DNA of 64,000 nucleotides, from NCBI GenBank assembly GCA_023511915.1, contig JAIMAN010000005.1:1-64000 (forward strand), in the 5' to 3' direction. Numbering within the stretch: position 1 is the first letter of the stretch; the number at the start of each line of letters is the position of its first letter. Under the pieces are notes generated by a model, which was given only the letters and a program-made list of their open reading frames with translations, did no database searches and had not been told where the DNA came from. Below, one piece after another: positions 45,309-53,308 of this stretch. A program made the translations under genes and the position numbers. This stretch comes from Armatimonadota bacterium. Lineage in GTDB: Bacteria > Armatimonadota > Fimbriimonadia > Fimbriimonadales > GBS-DC.

Positions 45309-46991
45309 ATGGCACGCCGTTATGACGACGAGTTCGAATTGCCCGAGACGCAAATCCGCGCTCTGGCGATTCTGGAAGAGATTATGCGACTCGCGCCCCG
45401 CGACGACCTGCGCCTGCGCCAGATGCTCCGCCTGCTGCAACACCAACTGGAAGTCGACGAGCAGCAGATGCAGGAGGCAATCCAGGCGATTCAGGAGTAC
45501 GAGGAGGCGTATCAGAAACTGACCAGCCCCGCCAACCGAATCGGCGTCTTTCTGGGTCAGCCAGACGAGGGCGTCGCGATGGTCGCGCTGGGCGACAGCG
45601 AATACTATGCTAATATTGACCCCAAGTTAGAGAACCCCGACTTCAAAGTGGGCACGCGCGTGAAGGTCAACGAAGCGTTTGCCGTCATCGGCGACCTGGG
45701 CTATCACCCTGCGGGACCGATTGTCAAGGTGCAAGAGGTGCTGGAGGGGGATCGCCTGCGCGTCGGGTCGGACCCGCAAGGGATGACCTCGCGCATCGTG
45801 TTCCGCTCGACCGACCTGTCGGAGGTTCTCATCAAGCCTGGCGACGAGGTGCGCCTCGAACCCAACTACAAGGTCGCCATCGAACACATCCCCCACCAAG
45901 AGGTGCGCGACTACTACTTCGAAGAGGTTCCGCCCATCGAGTGGAGCCAAATCGGCGGGCAGGAAGAGGCGATTCGGCTCATCCGCGAGACCATCGAACT
46001 GCCCCTGCTACACCCCGAAGTGTTCAAGCGCTTTGAGAAGCAGCCGCTCAAGGGCATCCTGCTCTACGGACCGCCAGGCTGCGGCAAGACGCTCATCGGC
46101 AAGGCGACCGCCTACAACCTCACGCGCCAGTATTCCGAACGGATGGGCAAGCCCGTGAAGGAATACTTCATGTATATCAGCGGTCCCAAGATTCTGAACA
46201 TGTGGCTGGGCGAGACGGAGCGCATGGTGCGCGAAATCTTCTCGATTGCCCGCGAAAAAGCGCGCGAGGGCTACCTCGTGTTCATCTTCATCGACGAGGC
46301 GGAGTCGATTCTGCGCACGCGCAGTTCGGGCAGGTGGCTCAACATCTCCAACACCGTCGTGCCGCAGTTCTGCGCCGAGATGGACGGGCTGGTGAGCCTC
46401 GAGAATGTGGTGGTGATGCTCACCTCCAACCGCCCCGACTATATCGACCCCGCGATTCTGCGTCCGGGGCGCATCGACCGCAAGGTGAAGGTGCGCCGTC
46501 CCGACCGCGACGCCACGCGCGAGATTTTCGGGATTTACCTCACGCCGACGCTGCCGCTGGATCCCGAATTCGTGCGCGAGTACGACACGCCCGCCGAAGC
46601 GCGCGAGTGCCTGATTGAGCAGGGGGTGCAGTACCTCTGGCGCAAGGCGCCCGACACCGAGTTCCTGCAGGTGTATCTGCGCAACGGCGGCGTCGAGACG
46701 CTCCACTGGCGCGATATGGTCAGCGGCGCGCTCATCAAGTCGGTCGTGGATCGCGCGAAAGAGTTCGCTATCCGCCGCGCGATTGAGGAGCCGAGCGTCG
46801 AACACGGCATCCGCCCCGACGACCTCAAGCGCGCCATCGAGATGGAGTACCGCGAGAACGAAATCTTCCCCAAGTCGGATGTAATGGAGGACTGGCTCAA
46901 ACTCATCGACTACGAGCCTGAGTATGTCGCCAGCGTCAAGCCCATCCGTCCGGGCGCAACGGGCGAAGACTTGCGGCGCACGGTCATCTAA
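45309..46991 (+). CDS. ARC/Mpa-type proteasomal AAA+ ATPase
   Basis: A 560-residue ring ATPase. An N-terminal coiled coil (about residues 20-75) precedes OB-type domains (FKVGTRVKVNEAFAVIG, GDEVRLEPNYKVAIEH) and a AAA domain with GPPGCGKTLIGKA, FIFIDEAESILRTR and SNRPDYIDPAILRPGRIDRK. This order matches mycobacterial Mpa/ARC, which recognises pupylated proteins and feeds the 20S proteasome. The C terminus ends RRTVI and not the QYL-type tail used for docking. No pup, dop, pafA or prcBA is adjacent. Start has GAGGAGGTC 9 nt upstream. Confidence 0.9.
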   Translation: MARRYDDEFELPETQIRALAILEEIMRLAPRDDLRLRQMLRLLQHQLEVDEQQMQEAIQAIQEYEEAYQKLTSPANRIGVFLGQPDEGVAMVALGDSEYYANIDPKLENPDFKVGTRVKVNEAFAVIGDLGYHPAGPIVKVQEVLEGDRLRVGSDPQGMTSRIVFRSTDLSEVLIKPGDEVRLEPNYKVAIEHIPHQEVRDYYFEEVPPIEWSQIGGQEEAIRLIRETIELPLLHPEVFKRFEKQPLKGILLYGPPGCGKTLIGKATAYNLTRQYSERMGKPVKEYFMYISGPKILNMWLGETERMVREIFSIAREKAREGYLVFIFIDEAESILRTRSSGRWLNISNTVVPQFCAEMDGLVSLENVVVMLTSNRPDYIDPAILRPGRIDRKVKVRRPDRDATREIFGIYLTPTLPLDPEFVREYDTPAEARECLIEQGVQYLWRKAPDTEFLQVYLRNGGVETLHWRDMVSGALIKSVVDRAKEFAIRRAIEEPSVEHGIRPDDLKRAIEMEYRENEIFPKSDVMEDWLKLIDYEPEYVASVKPIRPGATGEDLRRTVI

Positions 46992-47006
46992 GCCGTCGTC
47001 GGTCAT

Positions 47007-47014
47007 GGTATACT
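47007..47014 (+). promoter_or_regulatory. Extended -10 of the transketolase gene
   Basis: GGTATACT; leader about 15 nt containing GGAGAGAGACC. Confidence 0.6.
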
Positions 47015-47035
47015 CTCCCGCGACGGAGAGAGACC

Positions 47036-48904
47036 ATGGCTGGATACGCCCCTGAATTGATTGCCGCGCTTCAGGCGAAAGCGAGCCTTCTGCGCATCCA
47101 CTCGATACGCACGACTACCCGCGCGGGGTCGGGACACCCGACGACCTGTATGTCGGCGGCGGATTTGGTCGCTGGGCTGTTTTTCCATGCGCTGCGGGCG
47201 GATGTACGGAACCCGCGCCACCCGCTGAACGACCGCGTGATTTTCTCTAAGGGGCACGCCGCGCCGTTGTTGTATGCAGCGTGGGCGGAGGCGGGCGCGT
47301 TCCCGATTGAGCATCTGGACACCCTGCGCGAGTTCACGAGCGATTTGGAGGGGCACCCGACGCCGCATTTTCAGTGGTACGGCGCAGCCACAGGCTCGCT
47401 GGGGCAGGGGCTGTCGATTGCGGCGGGGATGGCGCTCGCGCTCAAGCGGGACGGGCTGCCCCCGCGCGTCTACTGCCTGATGGGTGACGGTGAGACCGCC
47501 GAAGGCGCGGTGTGGGAAGCCGCCGCCTTCGCCAGCCACTACGCGCTCAACAACCTGATTGCGCTGGTGGACATCAACCGTCAGGGACAGAGCCAGCCCA
47601 CGATGCTGCAGCACGACCTGCAGACCTACCGCGCCCGCTTCGAGGCGTTCGGCTGGCAGACGGCAGTCATTGACGGGCACGACATGACCGCGATTCTGGA
47701 CGCGCTCACCGCAGCGCAATCGGCGGAGCGTCCGTTCGCGATACTGGCGCGCACGCTCAAGGGCAAGGGCGCGTCCGCTGTGGAGGACAAGGAGGGCTGG
47801 CACGGCAAGCCGCTGCCGTCCGACCTCGCGGAGCAGGCGATTGCGGAACTCACCCCGCCAGCCGCCCTGCAGGCGGCTGCGGCGCAGTTGCGTGTGCTGC
47901 CCCCCTACGACGCGCCGCTGCCCGAACCCGTCGCGCCCAAGTCGCCCAGCCTGCCCACCTACACGCTGGGACAAGAGGTCGCCACGCGCGAGGCATACGG
48001 CGACGCGCTCGTCGCGCTCGGCAACGCCGACCCGCGAATCTATGCCCTCGACGGCGATGTGAAAAACTCCACCTTCGCCGAGAAGTTCCTCAAGGCACAC
48101 CCTGACCGCTTCGTGGAGTGCTTCATTGCTGAGCAGAACATGGCGGGCGCGGCGGTCGGCGTCGCCGAGTGCGGCAAAATCCCCTTCGCCTCCAGTTTCG
48201 CCTGCTTCCTCACCCGCGCCTACGACTTCATCCGCATGGCAGCGATTGGCAGGGCGAATGTGAAGTTCTGCGGCTCGCACGCGGGCGTCTCCATCGGCGA
48301 GGACGGCCCGTCGCAGATGGGGCTGGAAGACCTCGCGATGTTCCGCGTCATCCCCGAGGCGGTGGTGCTGTACCCCAGCGACGCGGTCTCCACCGTGAAA
48401 CTTGTGGCGGAGGCGGCGCGGTATCACGGCATCGCCTACATCCGCACCACGCGCCCCAAAACGCCCGCGATTTACCCCAACGACGAGCCGTTCCCCATCG
48501 GCGGGTGCAAAATCGTGCGCCAGTCGCCCAGCGATGTGGCGACCGTCGTCGCAGCGGGCATCACGCTGCACGAGGCGCTCAAGGCGCACCAAATCCTGCA
48601 GCAAGAGGGCATTAGCATCCGCGTGATTGACCTCTACAGCGTCAAGCCGCTGGACGCCGAGACGCTGATTCGCTGCGCCCACGAGACGAACGGCGTGATC
48701 ATCACGGTGGAAGACCACTACCCCGAAGGCGGGCTTGGCGAGGCGGTTGCGGCGGCGGTGAACGGGCACGGGGTGCGCGTCCATCGGCTGGCGGTGCGCG
48801 AGATCCCGCGCTCAGGCAAGCCCGACACGCTGCTGGAGGCGTATGGGATTAACGCCCGCGCGATTGTGGAAGCGGTGCGGGCTGTGGCGCAAGGGGTGGC
48901 TTAG
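47036..48904 (+). CDS. Transketolase
   Basis: A single-chain 622-residue TPP enzyme. N-terminal TPP domain: TTRAGSGHPTTCMSAADLVAG, IFSKGHAAPLLYAAWAE, GSLGQGLSIAAGMALALK, GDGETAEGAVWEAAAFASHY (TPP motif). Pyr domain: LDGDVKNSTFAEKFLKAHPDRFVECFIAEQNMAGAAVG (quoted in part). The pattern is closer to metazoan-type transketolases than to TktA. It moves two-carbon units between sugar phosphates in the pentose-phosphate pathway. GGAGAG precedes the ATG. Monocistronic. Confidence 0.92.
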   Translation: MAGYAPELIAALQAKASLLRIHSIRTTTRAGSGHPTTCMSAADLVAGLFFHALRADVRNPRHPLNDRVIFSKGHAAPLLYAAWAEAGAFPIEHLDTLREFTSDLEGHPTPHFQWYGAATGSLGQGLSIAAGMALALKRDGLPPRVYCLMGDGETAEGAVWEAAAFASHYALNNLIALVDINRQGQSQPTMLQHDLQTYRARFEAFGWQTAVIDGHDMTAILDALTAAQSAERPFAILARTLKGKGASAVEDKEGWHGKPLPSDLAEQAIAELTPPAALQAAAAQLRVLPPYDAPLPEPVAPKSPSLPTYTLGQEVATREAYGDALVALGNADPRIYALDGDVKNSTFAEKFLKAHPDRFVECFIAEQNMAGAAVGVAECGKIPFASSFACFLTRAYDFIRMAAIGRANVKFCGSHAGVSIGEDGPSQMGLEDLAMFRVIPEAVVLYPSDAVSTVKLVAEAARYHGIAYIRTTRPKTPAIYPNDEPFPIGGCKIVRQSPSDVATVVAAGITLHEALKAHQILQQEGISIRVIDLYSVKPLDAETLIRCAHETNGVIITVEDHYPEGGLGEAVAAAVNGHGVRVHRLAVREIPRSGKPDTLLEAYGINARAIVEAVRAVAQGVA

Positions 48905-48976
48905 CCCGCGTTGAGGCGCGCGGTACCAGCTCCGCGATCCAGCCGCACTTGAACCGCTAAGTGGAGCCCGTTCCGT

Positions 48977-49906
48977 TTATGCTCCACCCGCACGATTCGA
49001 CAGCTTACCTGTTTTGCCCTCGAACAAAGCCAGCTGCGTCTTTTGACCCCACTGAAGGCTAGTCTGGATGCTCCAGATCTCGTCCAAGTTAGTCGTGAAG
49101 CGGTAGTAGGCGCGTAGGGGGAGAATTGCGTCTGCCTCGCGCTGAGCCGCCAAGCGATGCTTTATCATCGCGACATTTTCGGGGTCTATCTCGATTGCGA
49201 CGCAGTGGCGTCTTAGTTGCGTTGCAACAACGGCGGTTGTACCCGTGCCTGCAAACGGGTCTAAGACCCAGTCCTCAGGCAAACTCGCTGCAAGCAGAAT
49301 GCGCAGGAGCAACGCGATTGGCGATTGCTGCTTGTGGAACCGTTCGCCTGTCGGTGTGCGCAACGCCTCCGCGCCTGCAAAGTAGCCTGAAGTCAGCTCG
49401 CGGATGTCGTCCCACACATCCGTGAGGAACATACCGTTTTCTCGGGCGTAGCGATACTCTGGGCGCAACGGCGCGTCAATCCGCAAGCGGTTGAACACGC
49501 GCGGCTTGCGCCCTTTCGTCGCGAACGCGATGATCTGATAACTCTTGCCAAAACGCCATTCGTTGGGGACAGCCGAGGTACGCTTCGTCCAGATGATGAG
49601 GTTCTGCAGATGGAACCCCGCCTCACGCAGCACGCGCAGCGTCGGCTCGGCGTTCTTCTCACGCTGCATAAAAAACACCGCCCCGCCGTCCTGGGTGAGT
49701 GCGTAGACTTGCTCACAAACCTGATGCATCCACTGCCAATACTCGTCTTCGGGAAGGCTATCGTAGAAGTAGTTATATTCCTTACCCTGATTGAATGGTG
49801 GATCCAAAAAAGTTAGAGCAAAGCGATAGCCCTCCTGCTGCAGTTGCGTCAGTTCCTGCAAGCAGTCTCCCTGCCGCACCACTACCTGCCCTAACTCCTG
49901 ACTCAT
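48977..49906 (-). CDS. Solitary DNA methyltransferase (beta class)
   Basis: A 309-residue SAM-dependent methyltransferase. LTFLDPPFNQGKEYNYFYD (catalytic DPPF, about residues 35-53) precedes the SAM motif WVLDPFAGTGTTAVVA (about 229-244), the beta-class order found in many N6-adenine and N4-cytosine enzymes. No endonuclease is adjacent. Start MSQELG is 8 nt from a GGTATACT -10; the track ORF begins upstream of the promoter. Leaderless transcript predicted. Distinct from the 39187 enzyme, whose motif order is reversed. Confidence 0.9.
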   Translation of the reverse strand: MSQELGQVVVRQGDCLQELTQLQQEGYRFALTFLDPPFNQGKEYNYFYDSLPEDEYWQWMHQVCEQVYALTQDGGAVFFMQREKNAEPTLRVLREAGFHLQNLIIWTKRTSAVPNEWRFGKSYQIIAFATKGRKPRVFNRLRIDAPLRPEYRYARENGMFLTDVWDDIRELTSGYFAGAEALRTPTGERFHKQQSPIALLLRILLAASLPEDWVLDPFAGTGTTAVVATQLRRHCVAIEIDPENVAMIKHRLAAQREADAILPLRAYYRFTTNLDEIWSIQTSLQWGQKTQLALFEGKTGKLSNRAGGA

Positions 49907-49914
49907 ATGCCTGC

Positions 49915-49922
49915 AGTATACC
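49915..49922 (-). promoter_or_regulatory. Extended -10 of the 48977 methyltransferase
   Basis: Minus-strand GGTATACT, 8 nt before the ATG. Confidence 0.62.
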
Positions 49923-49989
49923 ATGCAGTCTGGCACGCTTTGGTGATGCGGCGCGCCTGTCGCCGTGATGCGACAGGCGTGTCCAAATA

Positions 49990-49997
49990 GGTACACT
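49990..49997 (+). promoter_or_regulatory. Extended -10 of the moxR-DUF58 operon
   Basis: GGTACACT, 7 nt before the ATG; leaderless transcript predicted. Confidence 0.62.
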
Positions 49998-50004
49998 TAC
50001 CCCG

Positions 50005-50991
50005 ATGATTCAAGAGACCGCACCCTGGCTCTCGGAGGCGGAGGCGCGCGAGGTCGCCGAACAGGCGCACGCCGTCGCACGCGCCGTCGAACAGGTGATT
50101 CTGGGCAAGAGCGACACCGTGCGCCTGATGATTATCGGACTGCTCAGCGGCGGACACCTGCTGATTGAGGACATCCCCGGCGTGGGCAAGACGACGCTCG
50201 CCCGCGCGATTGCCAAAGCCATCGGCGGACAGTTCCGACGCATCCAGTTCACGCCTGACCTGCTGCCCGCCGATGTCACTGGCTCGGTGATTTACAACCA
50301 AGCGCGCGGCGCGTTCGAGTTCCACCCTGGTCCCATCTTCGCGAACATCGTGCTGGCAGACGAAATCAACCGCGCCACGCCCAAGACGCAATCCGCGCTG
50401 CTGGAGGCGATGGAGGAGCGCACGGTGTCGGTGGAGGGCGAGTCGCACCCGCTGCCGCAGCCGTTTCTGGTGATTGCCACGCAGAACAACATCGAGATGG
50501 TGGGCACCTACCCGCTGCCCGAAGCGCAGATGGATCGCTTTTTCGCGCGGGCGTCGCTGGGCTACCCGTCGCCTGAAGTAGAGACGCAGATTCTGGAGGC
50601 GCGTCAACTACAAGCGCCGCTGGAACACCTGCAGCCTGTGCTGACGCCCGACCAACTGATGGCGCTGCAGCAGCAGACGCGCCGTCTGTATGTTAGCCCT
50701 GCGGTGCGGCGGTATATCGTGGATGTGGTGAACGCGACGCGCCGCCACCCGAAGGTGATGCTGGGCGCAAGCCCGCGCGCGTCGATTGCGCTGATGCTGG
50801 GCGCGCAGGCGCATGCGCTGCTCGCGGGCAGGCACTACACTACCCCCGACGATGTGCAGCAGATGGCGACCCCTGTGCTGGCGCATCGGCTGATGCTCCG
50901 CTCCGACACGACCAGCCCCACCCGCGCCGAGAGCATCATTCGCGAGATTCTGTCGCAAGTGCCCGTGCCGATTGGAGGCGACACGCCGTGA
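50005..50991 (+). CDS. MoxR-family AAA+ ATPase
   Basis: A 328-residue AAA+ protein: Walker A DIPGVGKTTLARAIAKA (about residues 55-71), VLADEINRATPKTQSALLEAMEE, sensor FLVIATQNNIE and the lid with PRASIALMLGAQ. MoxR proteins usually act on VWA or DUF58 partners, and a DUF58 gene overlaps its stop by 4 nt. First gene of the moxR-DUF58-pseudo-Enzyme I operon. Leaderless. Confidence 0.93.
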   Translation: MIQETAPWLSEAEAREVAEQAHAVARAVEQVILGKSDTVRLMIIGLLSGGHLLIEDIPGVGKTTLARAIAKAIGGQFRRIQFTPDLLPADVTGSVIYNQARGAFEFHPGPIFANIVLADEINRATPKTQSALLEAMEERTVSVEGESHPLPQPFLVIATQNNIEMVGTYPLPEAQMDRFFARASLGYPSPEVETQILEARQLQAPLEHLQPVLTPDQLMALQQQTRRLYVSPAVRRYIVDVVNATRRHPKVMLGASPRASIALMLGAQAHALLAGRHYTTPDDVQQMATPVLAHRLMLRSDTTSPTRAESIIREILSQVPVPIGGDTP

Positions 50992-52055
50992 GAGAATACA
51001 AACTGACCGCGCTGATGGCGGCGACCTCGTTTCTGCTCTGTTCGGGGCTGATGACGAACAACCGCCAGATGTATTGGATGGCGTGCGTGCTGGGCGCGCT
51101 GATGGGGGGCGCGTACCTGCTGGTGCGGCGCGGGGTGCAACAGACCACCGTGCAACGCCACTGCCCCACCGAACTGATGGAGGGCGAAACGGTCGATGCG
51201 CAGGTCGTCGTCGCGACGCGCGCACGCTGGGGGCTGCTGTGGGTCAAAGCGGAAGAGACCGCCTCGGCAGGGCTTGCCGTCGAGCCGCTGCCGACCGAGC
51301 AGGACAGCCCCTTCACAGGCGTGATGCACTACCGCCTCACTGCGCTGCGACGCGGGGCGCAACGGCTGGGACCCGTGTACCTCACGCTGTCGGATCCGTT
51401 CGGGCTGTTTGTGCGCCAAGAGCGCGTGGACGACACGACGGAGGTGCTGGTGTTGCCGCGCCCGATTGCGCTGCCGCGCTGGAACTGGGAGGGCGGCGGG
51501 CGCGGGCGGCTGATTGCCTCCACGCTGCACGGCAAGCGCGGCGAGGGTACCGACTGGCACGGCGTGCGCCCCTACACTCCTGGCGACCCGCTGCGCCGCA
51601 TCCACTGGCGCGCCACCGCCCGACATGGCGACTGGCATGTCAAGGAGTTCGAGGTGAGCCAACTCGCGCCGACCGTGCTGGCGTTAGAGCAAGCCCCCAC
51701 CTGGCGCGCGGACGGCGAGGCGTACCCCGACTTCGACCAAGCGATACGCCACCTCGCGTGGATTATCCTCGAAGCGCCGCGGCAGGGCGTGTCGGTGATT
51801 CTGGTCGGGGCGAACTTGCCCGAAGTGCGCCTGACGCCCGAAAGCTACACTGACCCGCGCGCGCTGCTGCGCCTGCTGGCGCGCCTGCACCCTGACGCCG
51901 ACCACTCGATTCTGGACGACCTGCCCCGCCTGATTCAGCAGTACGGCGAGCGGTATCGAATCGCGCTGTTCGCCCCGCCGCAGGAGTACGCCGTGTTCCA
52001 TATGCGCGTGCAGGGCTATCAGGCGCAGGGCTATGCGGTAGAGGTCTATGCGTGA
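50988..52055 (+). CDS. DUF58 membrane protein
   Basis: A 355-residue protein with two N-terminal TM segments (about residues 8-50; LMAATSFLLCSGLM and MYWMACVLGALMGGAYLLV), a beta-rich middle, and the DUF58 signature GTDWHGVRPYTPGDPLRRIHWRATAR (quoted in part) near residue 190, followed by a VWA-like C-terminal region. DUF58 proteins pair with MoxR ATPases and often occur with transglutaminases, which are absent here. GTG start overlaps moxR by 4 nt. Confidence 0.92.
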   Translation: MREYKLTALMAATSFLLCSGLMTNNRQMYWMACVLGALMGGAYLLVRRGVQQTTVQRHCPTELMEGETVDAQVVVATRARWGLLWVKAEETASAGLAVEPLPTEQDSPFTGVMHYRLTALRRGAQRLGPVYLTLSDPFGLFVRQERVDDTTEVLVLPRPIALPRWNWEGGGRGRLIASTLHGKRGEGTDWHGVRPYTPGDPLRRIHWRATARHGDWHVKEFEVSQLAPTVLALEQAPTWRADGEAYPDFDQAIRHLAWIILEAPRQGVSVILVGANLPEVRLTPESYTDPRALLRLLARLHPDADHSILDDLPRLIQQYGERYRIALFAPPQEYAVFHMRVQGYQAQGYAVEVYA

Positions 52056-53262
52056 GCCGTCGTCGGAGCCGCCCGCCAAGTGGACGCTGTACGGTATCCC
52101 GCTGCAGAAGGGGATTGCGCTGGGCATCGGCGCGCCGCTGTACCTGCCGACCTACGGCAACCCGATATGGTTCGACCCGCGCATGTTCGCCCAAGACGAG
52201 GACGAGTGGCGCGACATTGATTACCGCATGCCGACCGAGCCTGTGGAGGTGATTGGGCTGACGCGCACGCTGGACGACATCCCGCCCGTGCTGGCGCCCT
52301 ATGTGCGCGTGGTGGGCTGGATTGTGGAGCAGCCGCCTGAGCCGCCCCTGCCGACTGTGCCCGTGCTGCTTGCGCCGAAGTTGCCCACGCTGCTGCCCCC
52401 CGAAACGACGGTGGTGCTGGACGCGAACGCGGGCGTGGCGTACATCGAGCCGAGCGTCGCGGTGCTGGCGCGCTATCAGGCGCAGCTGCTGCGCACGGCA
52501 ACCCACACGCGCTACCATCTGGAGGGCGCGCACCTGCCCGTGCGCACTTGGGACGACCGCCCAATCCAGGTGGGTGGCGTCGCTACCGACTGGGACGCCG
52601 CGCCCGAAGTCGCGCAGGCAGGCGCGGAACTCGTGTGGCTGACCAGCGACACGCTGCCCGACGACATCCGCGCGACGGCGCACGCGCTGGGAGGCAAACC
52701 CCTGTGGCTGCGCCTGACCGAACTCACTGCCGACGACGACGCCTACTGGCAGGGGCTGCTGCGCGCCAGCGCGGAGTTGAACCTGACGCTGTTCGTGGAG
52801 CAAGCGGACGCGCTGCACGAGGCGACCGACTCGCTGGCGGTCGCGCGGGAGGCGTTGCGGATGGAGCATGTGCCCATCGGCGCGCTGGAGGTCGGACTAC
52901 TCGTGCACGAGGAGTTGCCCGACACGCTGGAGCCGCCGCCCTACGCGGTCGTTTGGGAGGTTGGGGCGTGGACGCAGGCGTTGGCGGAGCGTCTATGGGA
53001 GGCGCAGGCGACGGCGCGTGCGCTGGGCGTGCGCCGCGCGATTGTTGCGCCCGACACCGACGCCGAGACGCTCGCCCTCGCGCTGGGGCTGGAGCCGCAC
53101 ACGCTGATTGTGCCCGCAGACGCCCTTTCCGCCGCCAAGACGCGCCTTGCACTGCTGAGCGTCGCCGAGTGCCGCGAGTGGCTGCTGCTGCGCCTGCGCG
53201 ATTGGGCGAACCTTGCGCTGCGTCGTCAGCCCGATGCATGGCTCACCTCGCGCGCCCTGTGA
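52048..53262 (+). CDS. Degenerate PTS Enzyme I-like pseudoenzyme
   Basis: A 404-residue protein that follows Enzyme I (PtsI) from end to end. QKGIALGIGAPL (about 20-31) matches the N-terminal ASPGIAxG; VRVVGWIVEQ (86-95) and PPETTVVLDANAGVAYIEPS (117-136) match the swivel domain, with the GGxTSH phosphohistidine loop deleted; TWDDRPIQVGGVATDWDAAPE (168-187, in part) and the barrel strand HVPIGALEVGLL (274-285) and final ALALGLEPHTLIVP match the PEP-binding domain. The Cys of MCGE is replaced (VAPD) and the RTE-type Arg is missing. Predicted catalytically dead. Overlaps DUF58 by 8 nt. This alignment is by eye. Confidence 0.55.
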   Translation: MREPSSEPPAKWTLYGIPLQKGIALGIGAPLYLPTYGNPIWFDPRMFAQDEDEWRDIDYRMPTEPVEVIGLTRTLDDIPPVLAPYVRVVGWIVEQPPEPPLPTVPVLLAPKLPTLLPPETTVVLDANAGVAYIEPSVAVLARYQAQLLRTATHTRYHLEGAHLPVRTWDDRPIQVGGVATDWDAAPEVAQAGAELVWLTSDTLPDDIRATAHALGGKPLWLRLTELTADDDAYWQGLLRASAELNLTLFVEQADALHEATDSLAVAREALRMEHVPIGALEVGLLVHEELPDTLEPPPYAVVWEVGAWTQALAERLWEAQATARALGVRRAIVAPDTDAETLALALGLEPHTLIVPADALSAAKTRLALLSVAECREWLLLRLRDWANLALRRQPDAWLTSRAL

Positions 53263-53288
53263 GAAGAACCGTAGGTATAAGCACACTT

Positions 53289-53297
53289 GGGTACAAT
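53289..53297 (+). promoter_or_regulatory. Extended -10 of vanW-like gene
   Basis: GGGTACAAT, 11 nt before the ATG; leader at most a few nucleotides. Confidence 0.6.
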
Positions 53298-53308
53298 TTC
53301 TCGACGCG

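Noticed and set aside
47003-48784. 593-aa minus-strand ORF opposite transketolase
   Set aside because: Shadow of a clear TPP enzyme; Arg-rich, no motif.
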